DNA of 7,585 nt. Origin: Planctomycetaceae bacterium. GTDB taxonomy: Bacteria > Planctomycetota > Planctomycetia > Planctomycetales > Planctomycetaceae. Made by a program: the position numbers and the translations under genes. Positions 1 through 6,283 of this stretch are shown here, piece by piece; position 1 is the stretch's first letter; each line of letters opens with the position of its first letter. Under the pieces are notes generated by a model that saw nothing but the letters and a program-made list of their open reading frames with translations, did not search any database and was not told where the DNA came from. Where the stretch lies: assembly GCA_003445035.1 (NCBI GenBank), contig DLVV01000012.1, positions 16,564 through 24,148 on the forward strand, read 5' to 3'.

Positions 1-783
1 CTCCAATTCAGCGAGAGGAATCATGTTTGCCCCGTCGCTGCGAGCCGAATCGGGATCGGGATGCGTCTCAGCAAACACCCCGTCACAACCGGCGGCCACA
101 GCAGCCCGCGCCAGCACGGGGACCATTTCTCGCTGTCCACCGGTGGTGACACCGCCGGGCAACTGCACGCTGTGAGTCGCATCAAAGATCACGGCCGCCC
201 CGGTCGCCTGCATCAACGGGATCGCCCGCATGTCATTGACCAACCGTCCGTATCCGAAGGTGGTCCCGCGTTCGGTCAACAGCACGCGTGGATTCCCGGA
301 CTGAACACACTTGGCCACGATGTGGCCGATATCCTCGGGAGCCAGGAACTGTGGCTTCTTGACATTGACCACGCCCCCGTGGCGTGCCGCCGCCCTTGCG
401 GCGGCGACCACCAGGTCTGTCTGCCTCGCAAGAAATGCGGGGATCTGCAGGATCCCGCAAACCTCGGCAGCAGGCTCGGCCTGGCCGGCCTCATGGATGT
501 CGGTCGTAACCACCAGACCCGTCTCGGTACGAATGCGATCCAGAGTCGCCAACCCGTCATCGAGACCCGGCCCTCGGAAACTGTCAATACTGGTACGGTT
601 TGCCTTGTCGAAACTCGCCTTGAAGACAAGTGGGGCGCCCACCCGTTCAGCCATCTCGGCCAATCGCCCGGCGATCTCCCGGGTCAACTCGTCCGACTCG
701 ATGACGCACGGCCCGGCAATCAGCACCAACTGGCTTCCCTCGCCACACACGGCGTCGCCGATCGGAACGGGGTTCTCAACCAC
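1..783 (-). CDS. kdsA: 3-deoxy-D-manno-octulosonate 8-phosphate synthase (KdsA), C-terminus cut by window edge
   Basis: KdsA condenses phosphoenolpyruvate with arabinose 5-phosphate to give Kdo-8-phosphate, the cytoplasmic entry step for the Kdo of LPS inner core. Reading the minus strand from a GTG at 783 gives 261 codons with family motifs in order: AGPCVIES (23-30), [10 protein letters not shown] (54-63), PGL (72-74), TTDIHE (93-98), [12 protein letters not shown] (113-124), NVKKPQF (140-146), ERGTTFGY (171-178), [11 protein letters not shown] (201 onward) and [14 protein letters not shown] (239-252). Family members run about 270-285 residues, so only a short C-terminal end lies outside the window. 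Cys26, His204, Glu239 and Asp250 match the four ligands of the metal-dependent (Aquifex-like) class; E. coli-type enzymes have Asn at the Cys position. The GTG start is supported by an AGGGAGG ribosome binding site five bases upstream and overlaps the end of the lipid kinase gene by 8 nt. It is the last gene seen in the minus-strand operon. Confidence 0.96.
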   Translation of the reverse strand, partial: MVENPVPIGDAVCGEGSQLVLIAGPCVIESDELTREIAGRLAEMAERVGAPLVFKASFDKANRTSIDSFRGPGLDDGLATLDRIRTETGLVVTTDIHEAGQAEPAAEVCGILQIPAFLARQTDLVVAAARAAARHGGVVNVKKPQFLAPEDIGHIVAKCVQSGNPRVLLTERGTTFGYGRLVNDMRAIPLMQATGAAVIFDATHSVQLPGGVTTGGQREMVPVLARAAVAAGCDGVFAETHPDPDSARSDGANMIPLAELE

Positions 784-1699
784 CCTGACCTCCCTGTCCT
801 TCACCCGGAACGAACACCTCCAGCGAACTGGGCAGGCACTCGATTTCCACTGGAACAGCTCCAGCGGGATCACCATCCACCTGAAACGGAATCGTGCCCG
901 CCACCGGATCCTCAGCAACAATTCGCACTCGACTGGCAGTGACCACTTGAACATCGGCCGCGAGGCCGTGGGTTCCCCGCAACAACTTCACCGCGTAGCG
1001 AATCATATGGAACGCAGACCCCCGTTTCAGCACCGTGACGACAAATTGGCCGTCATCCGCCACGGCGGTCTGCCCAACTTTCATCTTCATACCGTAGGCC
1101 GGGAGGTTGGACACCATCACGACGGTCCCCTGGACCGGTTCCGTCTCCTGGTCCAGAAACACGTTCATCCGGGGATACCGGTAAGTGCGCAAAGACTTCC
1201 AGATCGGTTGGATGTAAGACAGGTGAGTGATGTTTCCGGTGCGATTTTCAGCAAGTTCGTGGGCCACCAGGGCATCGAATCCGGCGCTGGCGACCAATGT
1301 GAACAACTGCCCGTTGGCCCGTCCGAGATCAATCTTTCTCGTGCGGCCTGCAGCAATGATGTCGGCCAAGCCGCGGCCACTTGACGGCATTCCCAGAAAC
1401 CGGGCCAGCAGATTTTCGGTACCCATCGGCAACACGGCCAGGGGCAGGTCCGGATGACGGTTGACCACATCGACGACTGTCCCGTCTCCTCCGGCAGCCA
1501 CTACCGCCACGAGGTGTTCCCGAGACTCAGAATCCTGAACGCGACCATCGAGTGCCTCTCGCTGCGAGAACAGTCGCGGTGTCAGGCCGTGGCCACGCAG
1601 CGTACAGCACAATTCGACCAACTCCCGGCGACGACGGCCGGAACCGGATCGAGGATTCCTCTGGATCGCCACCCACGCACTGGCCATCGACGCGGTCAT
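776..1699 (-). CDS. YegS/DagK-family lipid kinase (diacylglycerol kinase-like)
   Basis: A 307-residue protein of the diacylglycerol kinase catalytic-domain family (DgkB, YegS, sphingosine kinases), whose members phosphorylate a lipid hydroxyl with ATP at the inner membrane face. Visible motifs are NPRSG (15-19, nucleotide-binding loop), AAGGDGTV (68-75, the family signature), PMGTEN (91-96), SNLPAYG (197-203) and VDGD near 274-277, at the usual position of the C-terminal DGE-type active-site motif. Length is normal for the family. ATG at 1699 is preferred because it overlaps the upstream stop as ATGA; an in-frame ATG at 1708 (310 residues) and one at 1687 are also possible. The C-terminus is Gly/Gln rich (GEGQGGQGG) because it carries the kdsA ribosome binding site. 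It sits between a HAD hydrolase and kdsA in an overlapped operon. The substrate cannot be told from sequence; diacylglycerol or another envelope lipid is an inference from family and context. Confidence 0.9.
   Translation of the reverse strand: MTASMASAWVAIQRNPRSGSGRRRRELVELCCTLRGHGLTPRLFSQREALDGRVQDSESREHLVAVVAAGGDGTVVDVVNRHPDLPLAVLPMGTENLLARFLGMPSSGRGLADIIAAGRTRKIDLGRANGQLFTLVASAGFDALVAHELAENRTGNITHLSYIQPIWKSLRTYRYPRMNVFLDQETEPVQGTVVMVSNLPAYGMKMKVGQTAVADDGQFVVTVLKRGSAFHMIRYAVKLLRGTHGLAADVQVVTASRVRIVAEDPVAGTIPFQVDGDPAGAVPVEIECLPSSLEVFVPGEGQGGQGG
789..795 (-). promoter_or_regulatory. Shine-Dalgarno of kdsA inside the upstream gene
   Basis: The minus strand reads AGGGAGG followed by five bases (tcagg) and the GTG start of kdsA. 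It is the strongest ribosome binding site in the left operon and decides the kdsA start. It lies within the last codons of the lipid kinase gene, which explains that protein's Gly/Gln-rich end. Confidence 0.75.
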
Positions 1700-2478
1700 G
1701 AACACCATACCCCGAGTTCGGTCAGCGAGCGAATCACCGTCGGGCGGTCCATCGATGGCAACCAGCCGGCACCCTCGATCGCATCGTGTGAGCGATCAAC
1801 CCGAACCGCCTGCAAGCCGCTGTCCAGGGCGCCACCAACATCGTTGACCGGATCGTCGCCAACCATCAGCACCTCGTCGGCCCGGCAGCCACAAGCGTCG
1901 ACCAGGGCCCCGAAGAATTTCGGCCCGGGTTTTTTCCACCCAACTTCGGACGAAACCACCACGGCCTTTGCCAACTGTAATGGAGCCCATCCGGTACAGA
2001 TCGTGTGCAATCGACAGTCGAAATTCGAGGCAATCACCATGCCCAGGCCCAACCGTTCGATACTGGCAATCGCCGTGGCGACATCATCAAAACATCTCCA
2101 CGAGGAAGGTCGACCGAAGTGGGCAAACAACTCCTCGAAACATCTCTCGGCAGCACCTTCGTCTTCGATTTCCACGAACACCTCGCCGACCACCCATCTC
2201 CATCGTTTGGATTCGGCCTCCTCGCTGGTTGCCAGCCCCTCCGGCCCCCGTTTTCGGTCCATTTCCGCAGATTTCTCCAATGCCGCGGCAAATCGCCGAC
2301 CCACCTCATCCCGATTCAAGCGACTGCCATGCCGACGCCCAATTTCGGCATAGGCATCAACGACAGGTGGATCCGCTTCGATCAGCGTGCCCACCGCATC
2401 CAGTGCCACGAATCGAATCGGGACCGTTGGTATCGGTTCTTTGTCGGGCGTCGAACCTCGCTGTTGATTCCGTGTCAT
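1696..2478 (-). CDS. HAD-superfamily hydrolase (subfamily IA-like) with DxV motif I
   Basis: A 260-residue haloacid dehalogenase-superfamily protein. Four motifs are visible: motif I VALDAVGTL (24-32, nucleophile Asp27), motif II IASN (149-152, Ser151), motif III GWKKPGPKF (180-188, the Lys) and motif IV MVGDDPVND (205-213, acidic metal ligands). The helical stretch between motifs I and II (about 40-130) is a C1-type cap. The residue two after the nucleophile is Val29, whereas HAD phosphatases usually have Asp there as general acid/base. DxxGT forms are known in haloacid dehalogenases and in the REG-2/HDHD3-like branch, so phosphatase activity is not assured. ATG at 2478 is chosen because it overlaps the upstream stop as ATGA; a TTG at 2493 would add five residues. 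Its own stop overlaps the lipid kinase start the same way. The substrate is unknown. A sugar- or lipid-phosphate would suit the operon, but that is inference. Confidence 0.88.
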   Translation of the reverse strand: MTRNQQRGSTPDKEPIPTVPIRFVALDAVGTLIEADPPVVDAYAEIGRRHGSRLNRDEVGRRFAAALEKSAEMDRKRGPEGLATSEEAESKRWRWVVGEVFVEIEDEGAAERCFEELFAHFGRPSSWRCFDDVATAIASIERLGLGMVIASNFDCRLHTICTGWAPLQLAKAVVVSSEVGWKKPGPKFFGALVDACGCRADEVLMVGDDPVNDVGGALDSGLQAVRVDRSHDAIEGAGWLPSMDRPTVIRSLTELGVWCS

Positions 2479-3680
2479 GATCTCATCTGCCAATCCAAGC
2501 GGGACACTGTGGCGCGATCCAGCGACGCACGATCGATACTGACACCCAGTCCCGGACCGGGCAACGCAGGAGCGTATCCGCCAAACCCGAACGTCAGATC
2601 CTCAACCGTAAGCCGTTCGCCGACCAGGTAACGATCGAAACTGCCTTCGAGGAACCTGATTCCGCCAACCGATGTCGCAAAATGGCGGCCGGCCGCCGAA
2701 AGGATTCCCGTCTCACCCACCTGGCAACCCAGTTGATAACCGAGTCCCGACTGGTGAGCCATCGATGCGATCTCCAGCGAATTCAGGAAACCTCCACACT
2801 TGGACAACCGGATATTGAACAGATCACAGGTTCTCGCTTCGATCGCTCTCCGGGCATCACCAACGCTGCACAGCGATTCATCGAGCATGATGGCGACATC
2901 GAGCTCCTGACGGACTGCCGCCAACCCGGCCACGTCGGCATGAGGCACCGGTTGTTCCAGAGACGACACGCCGTACGCGACCAGCCCTGCCATCTTCTCA
3001 ACCACTTCCTCGCAACTCCATGCCTCGTTGGCATCCAGTCTCAAGTCAATGCGATGCCCCACCGCCCGTCGGACCAGCGCCAACAATTCTCCGTCGTCGA
3101 CTCCGTCGACCCCCACCTTGACCTTGGCCTGATGGAACCCGAGCAGCCGCACCAACCAGCCGCGGAGCCTGAGTTTCCACCGACGCGTCGGCGTGAAGGC
3201 CATGCTGTACCGAACCCGGTCGCTCGACTCGCGGATCGCCATCGCTGGTGCGAACCGCCGGGTAATCTCCGAAAACGACTCTCCGGCCGACCGTGTGGCG
3301 GCATCCAAAACCGCAATTTCCAGGGCACAGCGTGCCGAATGACCAAAGCTGTCCCGCCGACCCGGCGTGCCTTCCGGGCCAGCACACTCTGGTTCCGACA
3401 GTTCGACCCGACGACACGCCGCAATGACCGCGTCGAGGTTATCGTAGGAATCGCCCAGTTGCCCGAACAAATCGGTTCCATCCAGTTGATTCAACGCCGA
3501 ATCGATCGTCTCTCCGGTCACGTACTCGCGAGGCAATCCTTCGCCCCATCCTTCGCTGCCGTCATCCATTCGGCAACGGACAACGACCGAGTCGGTCTCC
3601 CGCCGGGTGTGCGATGCGTGCCGGACCGTGGTCTTCAACGGAATCCGAACGTGCCAGGCTGTCAGGTCTCTGATCCGCAT
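2475..3680 (-). CDS. Enolase-superfamily enzyme, MLE/dipeptide-epimerase-like
   Basis: A 401-residue member of the mandelate racemase/muconate lactonizing enzyme group. The N-terminal capping domain begins MRIRDLTAWHVRIPLK and contains EGWGEGLPREYVTGE (43-57). The barrel shows the KxK pair AKVKVG (Lys186, Lys188), metal ligands Asp216 (LRLDANEAW), Glu242 (SLEQPVP) and Asp267 (MLDESL), and the opposite catalytic Lys294 (NIRLSKCGG). This lysine layout marks the MLE subgroup: cycloisomerases, o-succinylbenzoate synthases, N-acylamino acid racemases and dipeptide epimerases. The eighth-strand segment GCQVGETG (318-325) lacks the DxD expected of classical Ala-Glu epimerases, so specificity is open. 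ATG at 3680 gives the family-typical N-terminus; the frame is open back to a GTG at 3785, but those 35 residues look non-homologous. A GGGAGG lies 13 bases upstream of the ATG, rather far. It is the first gene of the overlapped operon, and its stop overlaps the HAD start as ATGA. Confidence 0.9.
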   Translation of the reverse strand: MRIRDLTAWHVRIPLKTTVRHASHTRRETDSVVVRCRMDDGSEGWGEGLPREYVTGETIDSALNQLDGTDLFGQLGDSYDNLDAVIAACRRVELSEPECAGPEGTPGRRDSFGHSARCALEIAVLDAATRSAGESFSEITRRFAPAMAIRESSDRVRYSMAFTPTRRWKLRLRGWLVRLLGFHQAKVKVGVDGVDDGELLALVRRAVGHRIDLRLDANEAWSCEEVVEKMAGLVAYGVSSLEQPVPHADVAGLAAVRQELDVAIMLDESLCSVGDARRAIEARTCDLFNIRLSKCGGFLNSLEIASMAHQSGLGYQLGCQVGETGILSAAGRHFATSVGGIRFLEGSFDRYLVGERLTVEDLTFGFGGYAPALPGPGLGVSIDRASLDRATVSRLDWQMRS

Positions 3681-3854
3681 CGCGATGCACTGTCCTCCCG
3701 GCTGACCTTGCACATTTCCCCGGCGGGTGTAACCGAACCACACCACTCGGACAAGGCCACCTCGACAGACATTTGGTCGTGACACCTGTGCGACTTCCTG
3801 TTATCACCACCCGGCCTCACGCCAGCCCGTCCACGATCTCCGTCGGCCGTTTCG
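3681..3854. other. Divergent intergenic spacer between the MLE-like gene and hpnH
   Basis: This 174-nt spacer must carry promoters for both directions, because the genes on either side are transcribed away from each other. I find no convincing promoter pair. The best plus-strand guess is TTGCAC near 3708 followed 16 bases later by TAACCG. On the minus strand TTGTCC and TACACC are 17 bases apart. Both have poor -10 elements. No strong inverted repeat or riboswitch-like structure is apparent. Confidence 0.45.
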
Positions 3855-4970
3855 ATGCCCATCCCAGTCTCTCAGATGTGGACCGTCGCTCGCTATGTGA
3901 TGGGTCAGCGGTTGCGTGGTCGTCGACGTTTCCCCCTGGTCCTGATGCTCGAGCCGCTATTTCGCTGCAACCTGGCCTGCGCTGGCTGTGGCAAGATTCA
4001 GCACCCGACCGAAGTCCTACGACAACAACTCTCGCCAACGCAGTGTTTTGAAGCCGCCGAGGAGTGTGGCGCGCCAATCGTGTCGATACCCGGAGGCGAA
4101 CCGCTGCTGCATCCCGACATCGTCGAAATTGTCGACGGCCTGATCGACCGCGGCAAGTACGTCTACCTCTGCACGAATGCCCTGTTGCTGGAAAAAGCCC
4201 TGCCGCAATTCACCCCTTCGAAGCACCTGACATTTTCGGTGCACCTTGACGGCCCGGCAGAAGAACACGACATCGCAGTCTGCCGCGACGGGGTTTACGA
4301 CGTCGCCGAGTCCGCCATCGTTGCAGCTATCGATGCCGGTTTTCGCGTCACCACCAACACCACTGTCTTCAACACAGCCCAGCCCGAGCGTTTTCACCCG
4401 TTCTTCGACCGCTTGATGCGACTGGGAGTTGAGGGCATGATGATCTCTCCGGGTTACCCTTACGAGAAGGCGCCCGACCAGGAGCACTTCCTGCACCGGA
4501 ACATGACTGTTGATCTGTTCCGGCGACTTTTGGCCAACCGTCCTCGTCGCTGGCGATTCAATCAATCCCCGCTGTTTCTCGAATTCCTCCAGGGCCGCTG
4601 GGACCTACCATGCACTCCATGGGGCAACCCGACCTACAACCTCTTCGGCTGGCAACGGCCCTGCTACCTGCTCCAGGAGGGGGCATTCGCGGGTACCTAC
4701 GCCGAATTGATCAACCAAACCGACTGGGAGTCCTATGGCCCGGACAGCGGGCACCCGGCATGCAGCGACTGCATGGTTCACAGTGGATTCGAACCAACCG
4801 CTGTCACCCAGACATTCGGTTCATGGAAGGGATTCTGGGCCACCGCACGTTCGGTACTGATCGGGCCGCCGCGGACACCCACGGCCGAGCCGGACGCGGA
4901 GATGGCTCCGTCCGATATCCTGCCCCTCCCGGTCGTCGCAGCCGACGAGTCGTATCGCCGAGCCGTCTGA
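3855..4970 (+). CDS. hpnH: Adenosyl-hopene transferase HpnH (radical SAM)
   Basis: HpnH is a radical SAM enzyme that adds a 5'-deoxyadenosyl radical to diploptene to make adenosylhopane, the first step from C30 hopene to C35 extended hopanoids. The 371-residue product shows the cluster motif CNLACAGC (Cys38, Cys42, Cys45) after the family-typical lead FPLVLMLEPLFR, the SAM-contacting GGEPL (80-84), YLCTNALLLEK (104-114), TFSVHLDG (126-133), VTTNTTVF (165-172), MMISPGYPYEKAPDQEHF (195-212), RFNQSPLFLEFL (234-245), CTPWGNPTYN (253-262) and the C-terminal cysteines of CSDCMVHSGFEPTAV (303-317). Residues after about 335 form a low-complexity Pro/Ala tail with no recognised domain. ATG at 3855 aligns with the normal HpnH N-terminus; no good Shine-Dalgarno precedes it. 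Other hopanoid genes (shc, hpnG) are not in the window. One base separates its stop from yggS, so the two are probably cotranscribed. Confidence 0.96.
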   Translation: MPIPVSQMWTVARYVMGQRLRGRRRFPLVLMLEPLFRCNLACAGCGKIQHPTEVLRQQLSPTQCFEAAEECGAPIVSIPGGEPLLHPDIVEIVDGLIDRGKYVYLCTNALLLEKALPQFTPSKHLTFSVHLDGPAEEHDIAVCRDGVYDVAESAIVAAIDAGFRVTTNTTVFNTAQPERFHPFFDRLMRLGVEGMMISPGYPYEKAPDQEHFLHRNMTVDLFRRLLANRPRRWRFNQSPLFLEFLQGRWDLPCTPWGNPTYNLFGWQRPCYLLQEGAFAGTYAELINQTDWESYGPDSGHPACSDCMVHSGFEPTAVTQTFGSWKGFWATARSVLIGPPRTPTAEPDAEMAPSDILPLPVVAADESYRRAV

Positions 4971-4971
4971 G

Positions 4972-5682
4972 ATGACCACGATCGCCAACCGGATCGCCGA
5001 CAACTTGGCGCGAGTCCGGGCGAGGATCTCACAGGCCTGCCAGCGAGCAGGCCGTGACAGCGATGACGTGACGCTCGTGTGTGTCACCAAGTACGCCCAA
5101 CCCGAGTGGATCGACGGACTGCTCGAATGTGGAGAACTCGTCCTCGGAGAGAATCGCCCACAACAACTCGAGCAACGGGCATCCCGGTTTTCCGATCGAA
5201 TCCAATGGCATCTCATCGGTCAACTGCAACGAAATAAGGTCCGTCGCACGTTGGCCGTGGCGTCCATGATTCACTCGGTGGACAGCATGAAACTGCTGGA
5301 ACGCATAGATGCGATCGCCAATGACGACGGCCACCACCCCGCCGTGTTGCTGCAAGTGAACATTGCGGGCGAGGACTCCAAGGGCGGTTTCACCAGCGAA
5401 ATGCTCCATGACGCCTGGTCGCGAATCCATTCGCTTGAATCGGTGAATGTTCGCGGGCTGATGACCATGGCCCCGCTGTCCGACGATCCTCGCACTTCCC
5501 GGGACATCTTTGACCGGCTCCACCAACTCGCACGCAAACTACGGACGGATCGCGTGGGGCAGGGGGGAGAAAGACTTACGGAATTGTCCATGGGGATGAG
5601 CAACGACTTCGAGGTCGCCGTCGAGGCCGGTGCCACGATGATCCGCCTGGGCCGGTCCCTGTTTGAAGGTCTCGACGCCTGA
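4972..5682 (+). CDS. yggS: YggS/PLPBP-family pyridoxal phosphate homeostasis protein
   Basis: A 236-residue single-domain TIM-barrel protein that binds pyridoxal 5'-phosphate through a Schiff-base lysine but has no known catalytic activity; the family balances free vitamin B6 and affects amino-acid and keto-acid pools in the cytoplasm. Seen motifs: VCVTKYA with the PLP lysine at position 40, LGENRPQQL (58-66), QWHLIGQLQRNK (78-89), IHSVDS (100-105), VNIAGEDSKGGF (129-140), RGLMTMAP (161-168), LSMGMSNDFEVAVEAGATMIRLGRSLFEG (205-233, phosphate-binding end of the barrel). Length is normal. The ATG lies one base after the hpnH stop (TGAGATGA), with no clear ribosome binding site of its own, so translational coupling to hpnH is likely. 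It ends 17 nt before the convergent STAS gene. Confidence 0.96.
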   Translation: MTTIANRIADNLARVRARISQACQRAGRDSDDVTLVCVTKYAQPEWIDGLLECGELVLGENRPQQLEQRASRFSDRIQWHLIGQLQRNKVRRTLAVASMIHSVDSMKLLERIDAIANDDGHHPAVLLQVNIAGEDSKGGFTSEMLHDAWSRIHSLESVNVRGLMTMAPLSDDPRTSRDIFDRLHQLARKLRTDRVGQGGERLTELSMGMSNDFEVAVEAGATMIRLGRSLFEGLDA

Positions 5683-5699
5683 CGGCTGCGTAGCCCGTG

Positions 5700-6143
5700 C
5701 TACAACCCCAGCAAGTGTCCCGAATCGGTCACGGTCCCGATCAACTGTCCGTCTTCCCCGTCGGCTTGCCAGGACATTTCTTCTCCGCCAGCGGTGATAA
5801 TTGGCTCCAAGGACTCGGTTTCGAGGCGAAAACGGTCGTCACTCAGCGGAGCCAGGAACTTGCGGAACCAGATCATCTGACGCACTCGCTCACAGGGACG
5901 ATCCAGGCAGATTGACGCGCCCCGCTCGGCCCAGTCGAACAACATTCCGAAATATCCACTGGGAACGTACTTCACGTGCGACATATCGACGGCCACGCGG
6001 GTCACTCCCTCGGTGTCAACCAAACGCGTCAACGTCTCACGCAGCAACGCCAGGTCCGCTCCATCCCAAATGTCCATCGGTCCCAGGTTGATCACCTGAT
6101 ACCCGTCCAGTTTCTCGATCGTCATCTGGTGTTTACGAGCCAT
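5700..6143 (-). CDS. STAS-domain protein (anti-sigma factor antagonist-like)
   Basis: A 147-residue protein whose first ~100 residues fit a STAS fold: beta strand YQVINLGPMDIWDG (15-28), helix ADLALLRETLTRLVD (29-43), strand TRVAVDMSHVKYV (48-60), the switch loop PSGYFGMLFDWAE (61-73), then strand ASICL and helix CERVRQMIWFRKFL. Ser62 falls at the position of the phosphorylatable serine of SpoIIAA-like antagonists, although the usual D/S-S-G is P-S-G here. STAS proteins of this kind act in partner-switching control of sigma factors or phosphatases; no anti-sigma kinase is in the window, so the partner is unknown. Residues 101-147 are an acidic, Gly-rich extension that I do not recognise. ATG at 6143 is supported by GAGGA six bases upstream. 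It converges on yggS. It may be read from the zinc-ribbon transcript or from its own promoter in the preceding spacer. Confidence 0.8.
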   Translation of the reverse strand: MARKHQMTIEKLDGYQVINLGPMDIWDGADLALLRETLTRLVDTEGVTRVAVDMSHVKYVPSGYFGMLFDWAERGASICLDRPCERVRQMIWFRKFLAPLSDDRFRLETESLEPIITAGGEEMSWQADGEDGQLIGTVTDSGHLLGL

Positions 6144-6234
6144 TGGTCTTCCTCACGGAGTCGGCATTACTTGACGGGAACAGGTCGTCCGGCGGAGGAG
6201 TCAGCTCCTCACAAAGTGTTCCGGCGGCCAGCAT
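6133..6234 (-). CDS. Possible 33-residue leader frame overlapping the STAS start
   Basis: Beginning at ATG 6234, directly after an in-frame TAA two codons upstream, a 33-codon frame runs through the STAS ribosome binding site and stops at TAA 6133, 11 nt inside the STAS gene in another frame. The peptide begins MLAAGTLCEELTPPPDDLF. About two thirds of its third codon positions are G or C, in line with the neighbourhood, but second positions are nearly as GC rich, so the coding signal is weak. A GGAG abuts the ATG, too close for a normal ribosome binding site. It could be a leader that couples translation to the STAS gene, or chance. I recognise no homologue. Confidence 0.22.
   Translation of the reverse strand: MLAAGTLCEELTPPPDDLFPSSNADSVRKTNGS
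6150..6154 (-). promoter_or_regulatory. Shine-Dalgarno of the STAS gene
   Basis: The minus strand reads GAGGA, six bases (agacca), then the ATG at 6143. The spacing is good and supports this start. The site lies inside the small overlapping frame that ends at 6133. Confidence 0.7.
6177..6222 (-). repeat. Nested stem-loop in the 5' leader of the STAS gene
   Basis: The outer arms GGAACA (minus strand, 6222-6217) and TGTTCC (6182-6177) are perfectly complementary. Inside them a second perfect 6-bp hairpin, GAGGAG-CTGA-CTCCTC, spans 6210-6195. The element ends 33 nt before the STAS ATG. It could be an mRNA leader structure; no known riboswitch family is recognised. Confidence 0.45.
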
Positions 6235-6271
6235 CTCCGTTTAACGCAATTGGTGCGCCAAGGGGCTCCAA

Positions 6272-6283
6272 ACCGTCGACGGT
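6272..6283. repeat. 12-bp perfect palindrome
   Basis: ACCGTCGACGGT reads the same on both strands. It lies between the end of the small frame and the STAS leader, where an operator could sit. Function unknown; a 12-bp palindrome can also arise by chance. Confidence 0.5.

Noticed and set aside
311..1384. Long plus-strand open frames opposite kdsA and the lipid kinase (also 61-942 and 1454-2353)
   Set aside because: They are antisense to genes with unmistakable family motifs, and their translations are rich in Arg, His, Pro and Ser without recognisable domains, as expected of antisense frames in GC-rich DNA.
2682..3782. 366-codon plus-strand frame opposite the MLE-like gene
   Set aside because: The minus strand carries a complete enolase-superfamily active site across the same bases; the antisense product shows no fold signature.
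3700..3785. N-terminal extension of the MLE-like protein from GTG 3785
   Set aside because: The 35 extra residues do not resemble the family N-terminus, which begins cleanly at ATG 3680.
5682..5699. Possible bidirectional terminator between yggS and the STAS gene (ACGGCT-GCGT-AGCCCGT)
   Set aside because: The stem is short with a bulged C and there is no T-run in either direction; too weak to call.
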